A stretch of DNA of 64,000 bases from Onthophagus taurus (Eukaryota; Arthropoda; Insecta; Coleoptera; Scarabaeidae): positions 5,275,001-5,339,000 of the forward strand of contig NC_091972.1 of assembly GCF_036711975.1 (NCBI RefSeq), in the 5' to 3' direction. Made by a program: the position numbers and the translations under genes. Below are positions 36,325 through 46,144 of this stretch, in pieces (within the stretch, counting starts at the first letter, position 1; the number at the start of each line of letters is the position of its first letter). The notes beneath the pieces are model-generated. The model saw only the letters and a list, made by a program, of their open reading frames with translations, ran no database searches and had not been told where the DNA came from.

Positions 36325-38230
36325 TTCTTGAATTATTTAGCTCCGGAGGTTAATGCACCGTTATGGTTGTATCATAAGCAGGTCTTTTAACTGTTTACAG
36401 TTAGAAAGTAACGGAATGCAATAATTTTTTTAAATTATTTGAAATAAATATGTTTTTATTAATAAAAACTCGTTGCTCTGTTTATATTTTGGAAAAGATT
36501 ATAATTTGAATTCATAAATATTAAAGATTGGGTTGTTTTTGAAAATTAAATAAAGTTCTCGATAATAAATTAAAATGGGATGTTTTAATTATTTATAGAA
36601 TAGAAATTGATTAAATAATTATAAATTATTTTTATTTTTTTATTGAATATATCGCCATCTATACATCATTAATTTAAGTTAAAACATGGAACGTCAAATT
36701 TAAATATTTCAAGTTTTGAAAATTAAAAAAGACAAGGGTGACAAATGTGGACTGTAAGATTTCAGTAATCAGATTTGTTAGCTTCTAGACACATCCATCA
36801 ATCTATATTGATCAGATTTGACTATATGATACAATTTGATGTATCTTTATAGACCTAGAATAACAACAATAAACTATGCTCGAAGCGCAATTTGCTTGTA
36901 ATCTTCTAAATCGATCCACCCAGAGATGAAAACCTCCATCTCTGGGGAGAGGAACAGCTAAACAGAATGTTTCTAGGTCTAGTGTTAGTCTAGTTTTATT
37001 TGTTATCTGCGTTCCCTGTATTGACCGTTATCGAGGTTTTACTGTAATGTCAAATTAAATTAACATGTTGCATTTTATGTGGGACAAAGTAAGTATTTGC
37101 TTTGTTTAAGACAAATTTGCTGCTCCAATTGCAACGACTGGGCTGCCTGGGATACACAAGTGAAGGTCAATCTCTATCATAAAATCGATTCTTAATAGAT
37201 CCAAAACTTGCTTTTGAAATAGATGTAAACGTTTTTTATTCAAACTACTAGCCGGAAGTGCTTATCAACACCATATAAAAAAGTAAGAAAGTTGACTAAG
37301 CCACTCCAGTAGATTTATCTCAAAAAGTTTAAATTATTAATTCCTCATACTTTCCACAAAAGTGAGTAATAGATAAGCGATATTTTCAAGTGTGCAAATA
37401 TACACATTTATATTTATTCTGTAGATTTTTTATTTAAAAATAACTCATACAACGTTTTGACTCTAACAAGATATAAATTATTTATTATATAAGGACAGCG
37501 GATGCCAATAGAAAAAAAGAAACTTACATATAACAAAAAAAAAATGGATAAAGTTTTGTTGTAAATAAATGTAATGCATAAGGAGAAATTACATAAATAC
37601 AATTTTATTAATAATAGTTTAGGATTTTTTATTTAATTATTTTTTTGTTTATTTTACAGGATAGGAAAGGAATACAAATAAAAGCCAATAACTAAAAAGA
37701 AATAAAAATTAAGCAAAATAAAAATTGTTACCTTGTGCCTTTTATTGCACATGAACAGGGATAGATATAGGAAATATTACAAATATATTAATTGACTTTA
37801 ATTAATAATAGTTATACAAAATTCCATTAAAGAATGTAAATAATTAAAAGTAAGAAAAAGGGGGTATTCTACTTAACGAAAACCTAATATTTTTCTCTAT
37901 CCCTGTACTGCCAATTAACCAATGAATGTAAAATAGTTTTCATTTTGAATTAATTAATTTCATTCTTTTCTTTAATCTTAATCTAAATACGAAATTTGAA
38001 GTTAGGCTATACAAATCAATCAATAGTTGATCTTACACAAGCTTACCATTTAAAAGTTGTCTCATATAATATAATACTGAAAATAAATTGTTTCTGTAGG
38101 TCGTATTTTACATTCAAAGTTTAAACTTAACAAGACCTTGGCGTATTTACACAACTCTTCTAAGCGATAACAAGGAAGGCTCGAATAACCCAATATTATT
38201 ATTATTAATATTATTTTAAGACTCCTCACA
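36325..38230. other. Intergenic, with fold-back repeat fragment
   Basis: AT-rich. About 36,968-37,100 carries GTTTCTAGGTCTAGTGTTAG and, further on, GCATTTTATGTGGGACAAAG, both shared with the fold-back cluster at 58.35-58.73 kb. Imperfect inverted GAGATGGAGGTT-type bases occur around 36,920-36,950. No gene seen. Confidence 0.5.
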
Positions 38231-39094
38231 TCATTGCGTCTTCAGCTCTTTTCCAATACTATAAGATACCATTTTATTCCAATCAATTTTGGTACGTGTT
38301 ACAGGTAGTAATCTCCTCAATGCTTTAAAAGTGGTATCTGACATGGTTTGATAATTTTCAGAAATAGCAGTCTGATAAGTATTCTCAGCTTCTTTTATAA
38401 TCCCGACAATTTCTTTTGCCATCTGTGACTCACTAGTCATTGGTACTGATTCTTTGATCTCTTTGGAACTTACAAGCTGTACATTACCTTCTTCGTAATA
38501 ATGAACCTGAACTTTTAATATACCTCTTACTTCAGCCATTGTCCCATTTAAAGTTACAGTCCATTGTGATCTCCATCTACCGTTCCAAAAATTCTTCGGT
38601 TGGAATTGATGATCTTCTATACAAGCGTAAAGTGTAGTTGCTCCGTTAGATTGGCGTCCCACTACACTGCAAACTCCATCCTTATAATGGTCCCTGGTGT
38701 ATGCAATAAATTCTGTATCGAGAGCAGCTCTCCAAGGTTCTGAGGTTGTGTCTGGAGTGTATGGTTGGTAATCGGAGGCATCTTTCCTCAAATGGTCGTA
38801 TCTAAAAGACTGCTTACTGCGTGGGTCGAAGAATCTATTATTCCCTAAATCGTTGTATTCGGTAATAAGCACCAAGTGGTCGGCGTTGTCGATTTTAACC
38901 GGAGTTAACTGTTCCTTGTTGTATTGGGCGAAAGCCTTACTCGCGCCTTCTTTCAGCAGGTCATCATTATTCAATAACTTTCGTACATCGTTGAAGACCT
39001 CGTTGAACTCGCCGGGGGGTGAATGTAGGATAAAATCGGAAACAATCCGCACCTTTTCCTGATCACTTATTACTTCTTCCCCGTCAGTCGCCAT
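38231..39094 (-). CDS. cpa: F-actin-capping protein subunit alpha
   Basis: A single 287-residue exon, the usual length for CapZ alpha (about 286). With the beta subunit it caps actin filament barbed ends, blocking growth. Seen: [20 protein letters not shown] start, [18 protein letters not shown], central [34 protein letters not shown], the strand region [14 protein letters not shown] and the C-terminal actin-binding tail [20 protein letters not shown]. The start ATG at 39094 is the first in frame and matches the family N-terminus. No introns interrupt it. It is head-to-head with NDUFA11, 464 bp between start codons, so the two probably share a promoter region. Confidence 0.98.
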   Translation of the reverse strand: MATDGEEVISDQEKVRIVSDFILHSPPGEFNEVFNDVRKLLNNDDLLKEGASKAFAQYNKEQLTPVKIDNADHLVLITEYNDLGNNRFFDPRSKQSFRYDHLRKDASDYQPYTPDTTSEPWRAALDTEFIAYTRDHYKDGVCSVVGRQSNGATTLYACIEDHQFQPKNFWNGRWRSQWTVTLNGTMAEVRGILKVQVHYYEEGNVQLVSSKEIKESVPMTSESQMAKEIVGIIKEAENTYQTAISENYQTMSDTTFKALRRLLPVTRTKIDWNKMVSYSIGKELKTQ

Positions 39095-39558
39095 TTTAGG
39101 TTGGGTTGACTTGTCAGTCGCCGCGGAACATCCCGATATGACTCATTGAAAGATAAAAAACACTAGATAAACTACTGATTAATTTTCACTTTTCTTTTAC
39201 TTGTACTATTTATAATTATATTTCTATAATTCCATGTATAAACGTTTTTAAAAAGTTAAAATGTAATTTATTGTGTAAATCAGCATAAACCATTCAATTT
39301 TATCCTTGAAGTATAGGAACTTTTTTATTTATCAGTAACTAACTTCACAGGAATGAAAAGAATAAGTTTACCAAATTAATTAACTAAATTAATTATTAAA
39401 AATTTGTAATTACATCGAATTCTAATTTAATAATCGTTTTAATTAATGTTGCATTTATTTATTATCTTTATATAATTAAAATACAAACTTAACCTATATT
39501 TTGACATTTGTCAAAATCTCCCAACTTGTCAACCTTACATAATTTTAATTAATCAAAA
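39095..39558. promoter_or_regulatory. Shared divergent promoter region of capping protein alpha and NDUFA11
   Basis: 464 bp between the divergent start codons. The side near the capping protein is CpG-containing (GTCAGTCGCCGCGGAACATC), the rest very AT-rich. No clear TATA box at an appropriate distance was seen for either gene, in line with two housekeeping genes sharing a broad promoter. Confidence 0.5.
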
Positions 39559-40101
39559 ATGATGTATAAACGGCTTGAAGTATTTGGTCCAGAACCACCA
39601 GAACGAGGATACCGTTACTTTGATACACCCGATGGAGAAGATCTCTTCAAAAAGTTATGGTTAGTCGCTAAACCCGCATTCTTTACGGGAATTTTTCTAT
39701 CAACGGCGGACGTTCTTTGCTTTGAAAAACACAAATCCTATACCCAAGTTGCTGGTAGATATGCATTTATCACCTTACCACTTGTCGGAATAGCTTCGAC
39801 TTTCGTTATAACTTCAAATTTGGCGGCACAGCAAAGAAAGAAGGATGATATTTGGAATTGGGGACTCGGAGGAGCTGTTTCTGGAGGACTCGTTGGGGCT
39901 TGGCGAAGAAGTGCTGTTGCTGGATTTTCTGCGGCTGCCGGTTTAGCATTTTTAGCTATTGTAAGAAAAGATTTACATGAAAGAGGTTGGGAACTTGTTC
40001 CTGAAAATATCGTTCGTATGCATGGTGGAGTTCAAGTTGCCAAAATGGATTGGACTCTAATGAAGGAAAGGCCAAGAAATTGGACTACCGGAAGAGAATA
40101 A
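39559..40101 (+). CDS. NDUFA11: NADH dehydrogenase [ubiquinone] 1 alpha subcomplex subunit 11 (B14.7)
   Basis: A single exon of 180 residues. An accessory membrane subunit of respiratory complex I, in the Tim17-like fold family, in the mitochondrial inner membrane. Seen: RYFDTPDGEDLFKKLWLVAK, then hydrophobic segments PAFFTGIFLSTADVLCF, YAFITLPLVGIASTFVITS, a Gly-rich WGLGGAVSGGLVGAWRRSAV segment and GFSAAAGLAFLAIVRKDLHE. These fit the four-helix Gly-rich arrangement of B14.7. There is no cleavable presequence, as expected. AATAAA at 40140-40145 lies 38 bp after the stop. The start is the first of two adjacent Met codons. Confidence 0.92.
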   Translation: MMYKRLEVFGPEPPERGYRYFDTPDGEDLFKKLWLVAKPAFFTGIFLSTADVLCFEKHKSYTQVAGRYAFITLPLVGIASTFVITSNLAAQQRKKDDIWNWGLGGAVSGGLVGAWRRSAVAGFSAAAGLAFLAIVRKDLHERGWELVPENIVRMHGGVQVAKMDWTLMKERPRNWTTGRE

Positions 40102-40139
40102 GTATTTAATTAAATATTACGTATGTAGTATTATTTGTA

Positions 40140-40145
40140 AATAAA
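40140..40145 (+). terminator. Polyadenylation signal of NDUFA11
   Basis: AATAAA 38 bp downstream of the stop. The complementary signal for the convergent WAP gene lies at 40168-40173. Confidence 0.6.
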
Positions 40146-40258
40146 AATATTCAATTTAAAACAATTTTTTATTTTTACATTAAATCAAAATTTACAGATT
40201 CAACATACTATTGTATTTAATAATAGTATTGATATAATATACAGTTTGATGAAGACTC

Positions 40259-40468
40259 TTAAATAGGGTTTACACAGCTTGCTCCTCCACATGCAGTACG
40301 GCAACATTTTTTATTTGCATCACATTCCTTATCAGAAGAACATAGAATACCACATATTCCAATATCGCCTTTTTGTATTTTAGGGCATTCGCCATATTTT
40401 TCTTGGGTAAAAACCATTGAAACTTCAATAAAAATAAATAGGAAGAACAATAACAATTTGAAATTCAT
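40259..40468 (-). CDS. Secreted single-domain WAP (four-disulfide core) peptide 1
   Basis: A single exon of 69 residues. A hydrophobic signal peptide (MNFKLLLFFLFIFIEVSMVF, cleavage probably just after VFTQ) precedes a mature peptide of about 46 residues with eight Cys. The pattern C-P...GICG..C..D.EC...KKCC...CG..C matches the WAP four-disulfide core. Such peptides are often protease inhibitors or antibacterials; the role here is unproven. It is closely similar to its neighbour 508 bp away, clearly a tandem duplicate, with the signal peptide more conserved than the mature part. The TATA box is at 40507-40515. Confidence 0.87.
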   Translation of the reverse strand: MNFKLLLFFLFIFIEVSMVFTQEKYGECPKIQKGDIGICGILCSSDKECDANKKCCRTACGGASCVNPI

Positions 40469-40506
40469 TTTTGAAATGTAATCTAAACCATCACATTTCT
40501 TGCTGT

Positions 40507-40515
40507 CTTTATATA
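40507..40515 (-). promoter_or_regulatory. TATA box of WAP peptide 1
   Basis: TATATAAAG on the minus strand, 39-47 bp upstream of the ATG at 40468, so the 5' leader must be very short. An identical box serves the paralogue. Confidence 0.75.
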
Positions 40516-40766
40516 CAATGAGAAGAATGTTTAAATTTGAAAAATTAGAACAACAAATGTAATTGCGTCGTATTTTCTATGTTTTAGATCAGATAAAGAA
40601 ATTGTTTAAAGTGAACAAATACAGTTTTTTTATGTAGATTTTTAATAAAACATTTTAAAAATAAAATATTACATATCCATGCAAATCTATTTCACATTAT
40701 ATGATGATATAATTAACAAAAAAAGATTAAAAAGATATAATTGATATAATAAACATTTTGTTAATT

Positions 40767-40976
40767 TTACATAGGGTTTACACAATTTGTTCCTCCACAT
40801 CCATTACGGCAACATTTCTTATTTCCAGCACATTGTTGATCTGAACCACATTGAAAAGCACACGTTCCAATTTCGCCTCTAGCTGGTTTTCGACATACTC
40901 CAGGTTTTCCTTGGGTAAAAACCATTGAAACGTTTATGAACATAAACAGGAAGAACAATAACAACTTGAAATTCAT
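40767..40976 (-). CDS. Secreted single-domain WAP (four-disulfide core) peptide 2
   Basis: A single exon of 69 residues, the tandem paralogue of the gene at 40259-40468. The signal peptide MNFKLLLFFLFMFINVSMVF is nearly identical. The mature peptide keeps all eight Cys (GVC, GTC, FQC, QQC, KCC, NGC, TNC) and the C-terminal CVNP, but many residues between Cys differ, including those around the second Cys that usually form the inhibitory loop of WAP protease inhibitors. This suggests diverged targets. Function is inferred from family only. Its own TATA box is at 41021-41029. Confidence 0.87.
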   Translation of the reverse strand: MNFKLLLFFLFMFINVSMVFTQGKPGVCRKPARGEIGTCAFQCGSDQQCAGNKKCCRNGCGGTNCVNPM

Positions 40977-41020
40977 TTTGAATCTGAACTCAACCTAAAA
41001 CTAAACATCTTTTTTACTCT

Positions 41021-41029
41021 CTTTATATA
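41021..41029 (-). promoter_or_regulatory. TATA box of WAP peptide 2
   Basis: TATATAAAG on the minus strand, 45-53 bp upstream of the ATG at 40976, in the same arrangement as the paralogue. Confidence 0.75.
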
Positions 41030-41459
41030 CTCTAAGATGAACGTCAAACGTGAAGAATTAACACATAAAGAGTAATTGCTTCACAAGAAAAACCACAAAA
41101 GGTTTTTTTTCCTGTGTTTTTAACTTTTTAAGAAGAAGTGTTACATAAGCGAAATTATGTGAATCTATTTCCTATTATGTGATTATAATAAAATTAGCCT
41201 TTAATTTGTCTATTTTCTGGACTATCTTTTCTATGCGAAAAAAGATTTTATCGCGGATTAAACTTAGTAGTCACAATAATAAATAATTTTAAGGATTTAG
41301 ATTTTCTAGTCATATGGTCATAGATTTAGATTCGTATTCCAAGCTGGATAGCGTTGAATTCATAAATGTGGTAGAGATTAATATACTTTTAATAGATATA
41401 TTTAAAGATATAAGGCAAATTATTTTTCCAATTTTGTACAACATTTTGTATTTAGTGTA

Positions 41460-42070
41460 CTAGCAACAAAATATTGCCAGTAGAAGACTGTTTATTGCCG
41501 ACAGAAAACTAGATACTGTTTGCAGAAGACTGTTTACTGCTATCACAAGACTAAATACTTCTATTAAAGACAAAACATTGTTGATCTCCATTTGAACAGC
41601 ATCTGGCTGTGGATTAGATACTGCTGACAGACGACTAAACATTATTACCAGAAGACTAGATATTATTTAGAATAGATAGTATGATATTGTAGAAGACTAT
41701 ATATTGCTGGTAGAAAACTAGATACTGTTTGCAGAAGACTGTTTAGGACTAGATATTGTTTCTAGAAGACTATTCCACCTGTCAGAAGATTGGATAGTGC
41801 TTACAGAAGTCTTGTTATCGCTGGTTGATATCAGTATGTACAGTGTGTTAATTAATTATCGTACCCGACGTCATCATTGCAAGTATGCAACCAACATCGC
41901 GATTTGCGTATTGCAAAACCAGTACTGTGATATTGGTTGCATACTTGCAATGATGACGTCGGGTACGATAATTAATTAACACATTGTAGTCTATATTGAT
42001 ATTTGAAGACCAAATACTGCTGACAGAAGACTAAATTTTATTGTCATAACAATATATATTGTTTGAAACA
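41460..42070. repeat. AGAAGACTAGATACTG-type minisatellite
   Basis: Units of about 25-35 bp with consensus near GCAGAAGACTAGATACTGTT recur through the region (for example GCAGAAGACTGTTTACTGC, GTAGAAAACTAGATACTGTT and CAGAAGACTAAATTTT). The period is irregular. It is interrupted by a 140-bp inverted repeat at 41844-41983. The reverse complement of the same unit type occurs at 31.27-31.51 kb. Confidence 0.75.
41844..41983. repeat. Perfect 51-bp inverted repeat
   Basis: The arms 41844-41894 (TGTGTTAATTAATTATCGTA...) and 41933-41983 are exact reverse complements over 51 bp. The 38-bp spacer contains CATCGCGATTTGCG. A perfect stem of this length is far beyond chance and would form a strong cruciform or dsRNA. 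It sits inside the minisatellite and has no coding frame of note. Confidence 0.92.
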
Positions 42071-42305
42071 TATTGTAAAGCAATAATAGCTTAAAAATTC
42101 ATGTAGTGTTTTAGTAGATAATAAAAGAATTAATTTTTGCTGTAAAATATGTATTTCAACAAAATTTTACAGAAAGAATTCCGCATTTACAATGTAACCA
42201 ATTAATACATTTCCTCAATGAAAATAAATGAATCATAATACTTTTTTAAAAAAGTGAGATACAAAAACAAGAACATAAAAAAAGTCGCACTGAATCTTAA
42301 TCAAT

Positions 42306-43446
42306 TTAAGATGTTGGAGGTTCCTTGTTATAAACCTCCATAACTTTTTCCATAATTTCCCAATGTTTATCTTTTTGCAAATCCTTAACGAAAACTGAAT
42401 ACCATTGTTCATCATCAATATCTTCTATTAAAGGTAAACGTACACCATAACATTGCAAAGCCAAAGAAATACATGCAATCGCAACATGTTGAGGGCCATA
42501 ATCTAAAATGGCCGGGTCGTGATGGAAATCTTGAAGGAAAGCTGCGGAAGTTTTTGCGATTGGGACAGCATTCCATTGCTCTTTACCTATCCACCCTTCC
42601 ATTGATTTCAAATAATGTAACATGTATTTATGGGGATGGGTTATTGAAACTTCAAACTTTAAAATTCTCATTATTAAGAGTTCAGCTTGAACTATTGCAT
42701 CTCGCATATTCCAGTATTCATCTCCAATTTCCAGGGGGCCATTTCCACGGTGTAAGGTGTTGTGGGTTACATTGATTATATCTCTGATTTTTAAAGGATC
42801 ATCTTTAACTTTTCCAGCCAGGTAAAGTGTTGAAGCAGCTATTAACTATTAAATACAAAAATAGGTGTTATAAATGAATCATAGAATTAGATTAGGTAAG
42901 AATAATTGGTAATATATTAAATGAATTCTTACACAACAAAAATGATTAAACCAAAAATTTAATTAATCAAATCATATACCTATCAAATATTTAATAACAT
43001 TTATTTGAAATCAATACCAAAATTGTAATCACTTCCTTGTTCTTTCTTAATTGAGTGATCAAAGGTTATTTGATAAGGCAAAATTACAAGAACTACAATA
43101 ATCATCAATTAATTTAATTGCACTTTTTTGCTTAACTTTGTTGATAAATATTTAAAAATTAGGTCAACTTATTTTGTATAACACATTGAGTAGAGATAAA
43201 TAATTTTAATAAAAGGTTACTTACAAACGGGTCATAATTGCTTTGGTCAACCTCCTTAAAAAACCGGTGCATTAAAATAGCAGCTGTGGCAAGAGTAAGT
43301 GGCTGCCCCTGGAGTTTCATCCCACATTCGAAAATAAATCTTGCCGGGGTAAAACCACCAGCAAAATCCAACTTTCTATAATCAAGCGGTTGGACTTTTC
43401 TAGTCTTCTCTCGTTGAAGCTCCATAACGTCGATAACGTCCTTCAT
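42306..43446 (-). CDS. CCNQ: Cyclin-Q (cyclin-related FAM58A)
   Basis: Two exons, 43225-43446 and 42306-42845, joined in phase 0, give 253 residues (human 248). Regulatory cyclin that activates CDK10 in animals. Seen: the first cyclin box AGGFTPARFIFECGMKLQGQ then ATAAILMHRFFKEVD, continuing across the intron as YDPF-LIAASTLYLAGKVKDDP. Then come NTLHRGNGPLEIGDEYWNMR, ILRILKFEVSITHPHKYMLHYL-type wording (here IMRILKFEVSITHPHKYMLH) and a second box with YGPQHVAIACISLALQCYGV. The order and length match FAM58A closely. The intron is 379 bp. It is head-to-head with the dynein light chain gene. Confidence 0.95.
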
Positions 43447-44124
43447 TGTTAATATTTGATTTAGCTAAATTAGATGAAAATGATTAAACATCTTTTCTTG
43501 ATTTGTTAAAGGTTCCCCATACCTGTATCACAAGATATTTCTGTTGATAATAAAGTATTTATTTTGTAAGTAGGATTTTTGGTAAAATTGACGAAAAAGT
43601 AAATTTGGGAAAGTTGTTTCGTGTAAATATGGATGCAACGTCGATTATTCAATAGAGTTTGAGTGAAAATAAACCGTTCAAATTCTTGTCGGAGAAGAAG
43701 TGGAGTTGTGCTTCTCGTGTTGTGTATTGAAGTAAAACGTGTTTTTTTTCATTGGTCGGTGAATGTACGCATGCGCACTAATCATTTCCGAATATTAATT
43801 TAACAAATTTATTTTTAATTATTAAAAAAATTAATGAATTTCCAACAAAAAATAACTTAAATATTGAATAACCCAAAAATAATTAATAAATTAATTTGGG
43901 AAATCAAATAAATTAATTCAAAATAATCACCCCTTCCACTTAAACTCTTTTTTGACATTCACTTCCCGTTTTGACATTCAACTGTCACCTAACTGTCACC
44001 TTTACCTAGAATGTTCTAGGTTATCACCTATTTTTCGAGGATTATTTAAAAAAAACTGTAAAAAATATAATTATAAGTAAACAACTTTTATAAGTACATG
44101 TTTTTTCACTTATTTGTAGAACCA
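43447..44124. promoter_or_regulatory. Shared divergent promoter region of cyclin-Q and the dynein light chain
   Basis: The interval between divergent start codons. ATTGG (reverse CCAAT) at about 43751-43755 and TACGCATGCGCA at about 43766-43777, close to the palindromic NRF-1-type site, form a compact promoter core. The ATG of the dynein gene is preceded at 44119 by TTATTTGTAG, a good splice acceptor, so that gene likely has a 5' untranslated exon within this interval. Confidence 0.5.
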
Positions 44125-44478
44125 ATGGAAACGCTGAATATCGAGCAAGACGTACAAGAAGAAGGACAGTTCGTTGTTGACGATGTAAGTAAAATTATAA
44201 AAGATGCCATCGAAACGGTTATTGGGGGTAACGCGTATCAGCAAACCAAAGTAAATAATTGGACCACGGCTGTAGTTGAAGCATGCACATCAGCATTAAC
44301 TAAACTAATGAAACCTTACAAATACATTGTCACTTGCACTATAATGCAGAAAAATGGGGCTGGATTGCATACGGCGAGTTCTTGTTATTGGGACAACAAC
44401 ACAGACGGAAGCTGCACTGTACGTTGGGAGAATAAAACCATGTTTTGCATCGTATCTGTGTACGGTTTAGCTATCTAA
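44125..44478 (+). CDS. Dlc90F: Dynein light chain Tctex-type (Dlc90F/DYNLT1 orthologue)
   Basis: 117 residues in one coding exon. Light chain of cytoplasmic dynein that binds the intermediate chain and cargo. Seen: [60 protein letters not shown] and the C-terminal beta strands [20 protein letters not shown] and [16 protein letters not shown], near-identical in pattern to fly Dlc90F. The frame extends upstream to 44098, but a splice acceptor at 44119 and the ATG at 44125 (ACCAATGG) give a start matching the family length. A 5' non-coding exon is inferred. Confidence 0.96.
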   Translation: METLNIEQDVQEEGQFVVDDVSKIIKDAIETVIGGNAYQQTKVNNWTTAVVEACTSALTKLMKPYKYIVTCTIMQKNGAGLHTASSCYWDNNTDGSCTVRWENKTMFCIVSVYGLAI

Positions 44479-45009
44479 ATGTTATGTCGCTATTATTATT
44501 ATTAATAGGCAAAAGTATTTTTTTTTAATTTCCACATTCTAAGTCTCTATCTTAATTTAATTTACAAAAGTTTTTTTTTTTTTTGATATTTAAGTATTAA
44601 AATTACATGTTTCTTTATCTCATTTAATCAAAATGTGACCGAAGTAATACTTAAAGTAAAAAAGATGTTGGATGATTTATGTGTTATATTTCCAAGTTGT
44701 AAGTATTGATAATTGATTTTTTTTTATTAAAAAGTGATATGCTAATAGGGTTTTTGGGTTGTATTATTTATTAATTTACAAATTTATATCAGTTTATTAC
44801 CTCAACCCAATATCCTTTAGCAAACTTATCCTTTTATAGTTTAAAATATATCCATTGTAAGTTTAATTTTATTATTAGAGTTGTGACTCAATATAACCAA
44901 CTATTTCAATTTAGTGTTTTTAATTTGTTCTTGGAGTGAGTGAAGTTTGTTTCTTCTACTTATAGAGCAAGTGATGCAGTTTAAGTAACTTGGCTTAAAC
45001 ATAGCTAAT
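44479..45009. other. 3' flank of the dynein light chain gene, no other feature
   Basis: Very AT-rich with T-runs (around 44515 and 44570). Presumably 3' UTR followed by spacer. No gene seen. Confidence 0.4.
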
Positions 45010-45400
45010 CATCAGAACTTAATAAAGGATCTCCAGAGCCAGATTAATAAAGGGACTGCAATCTCAGGAAGCTTATAAGACATTCTATAGAAGAATAGTA
45101 CTATTATACCAGCATAACAAAAAGTATTATGAAAACAATAGCTATGAAATTGCTGAGAGTTACAGCTGACAAAACACTTCAAAATCATGTAAGAAAGAAT
45201 TGAAGACATGGTGAGAGTCCTATGCTCTCACCATTGCTTGGGGTTGCTATAAACACATAAAAAGAATGGACATGAATAGGATAGCCCACATCATACTGGA
45301 ATGAAAACCACAAGTAAAACGTCGACAAGGAAGACCACCAAAGAGATGGGGTAGTTAGAACATCTTTCTTCTTATAGGCAGTATGAAGATCCCATTAAAA
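45010..45400 (+). pseudogene. LINE reverse-transcriptase C-terminal relic
   Basis: Broken plus-strand frames read AMKLLRVTADKTLQNHVRK followed by MNRIAHIILE-stop-KPQVKRRQGRPPKRWG. This matches the ending of many LINE polyproteins (EMRMLR...DRIRN, then a Lys/Arg-rich GRPxxRWG motif). Several stops and shifts make it inactive. Clade unknown. Confidence 0.6.
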
Positions 45401-45929
45401 CTAAAAGAATACATGTAACTCAAAATTCATACCTACTAAATCTCCTGATGATATGTTATTATATTATGTATTGTTGAAAATTTCCCAGTTTCCTTCCCAA
45501 CATCTTGGAAAAAAGGGAAATATCAACGTTCTTAAATCTGTGTAAAAAAGAAAGATGTGTATTAAAACGATAAATTTATTAGTTAAATAAAATTGTGGAC
45601 ATCATTAAATAAGGGTTTCAACACTAAGGACTTTATCTTTAAAGATCTGTTTCATGGCCAAGTTACTACAAGTTGAGAAATTTATTGGAAATATTAGCTC
45701 CATCTAAATCTTCTCTTGGTCCAACTCCTTCATCAATTTAGCTGTTAACATCTTTTTTACCTTAAGCAACACCTATCTACTTGCTAACACATACTTTCTA
45801 TCCCCCACTATAAATATGGCATATTTTTTTAAATATCATTATTTGTTACATTGTATATAATTTAACATTTATGTTCAAATAGGTTGATTAATAACATAAA
45901 ATTTTGCACTAACATATAAAATATCCTGC

Positions 45930-46144
45930 GCAGCCGCCAATTTGTCCTCGACGTCGGCGTCGATATTATTTCGGGACGCAGGACTGGGCGTCCTGCCACG
46001 TCGCCAACAGAAACATTTATTATAGTCCGAACCGATGTAGTAGCAAGAAGTAGTAGTCGCGTGCGTGTGTGTGTTTACGTTTTAATTTTTAAAAATTTCG
46101 AAAAAAAAAAAATAAAATACAACGATTAAATAAACTATATAACA
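45930..46144 (+). promoter_or_regulatory. CpG-rich promoter and 5' UTR region of ric-3
   Basis: CpG-dense DNA (GTCCTCGACGTCGGCGTCGA and GGGACGCAGGACTGGGCGTCCTGCC, the latter with GGACGC / GCGTCC in inverted order) just upstream of the ATG at 46145, in contrast to the AT-rich flank. A GTGCGTGTGTGTG run and an A-run follow. No TATA box seen. Confidence 0.5.

Noticed and set aside
45012-45209. Minus-strand 65-codon frame
   Set aside because: Overlaps the plus-strand LINE relic that explains the bases better.
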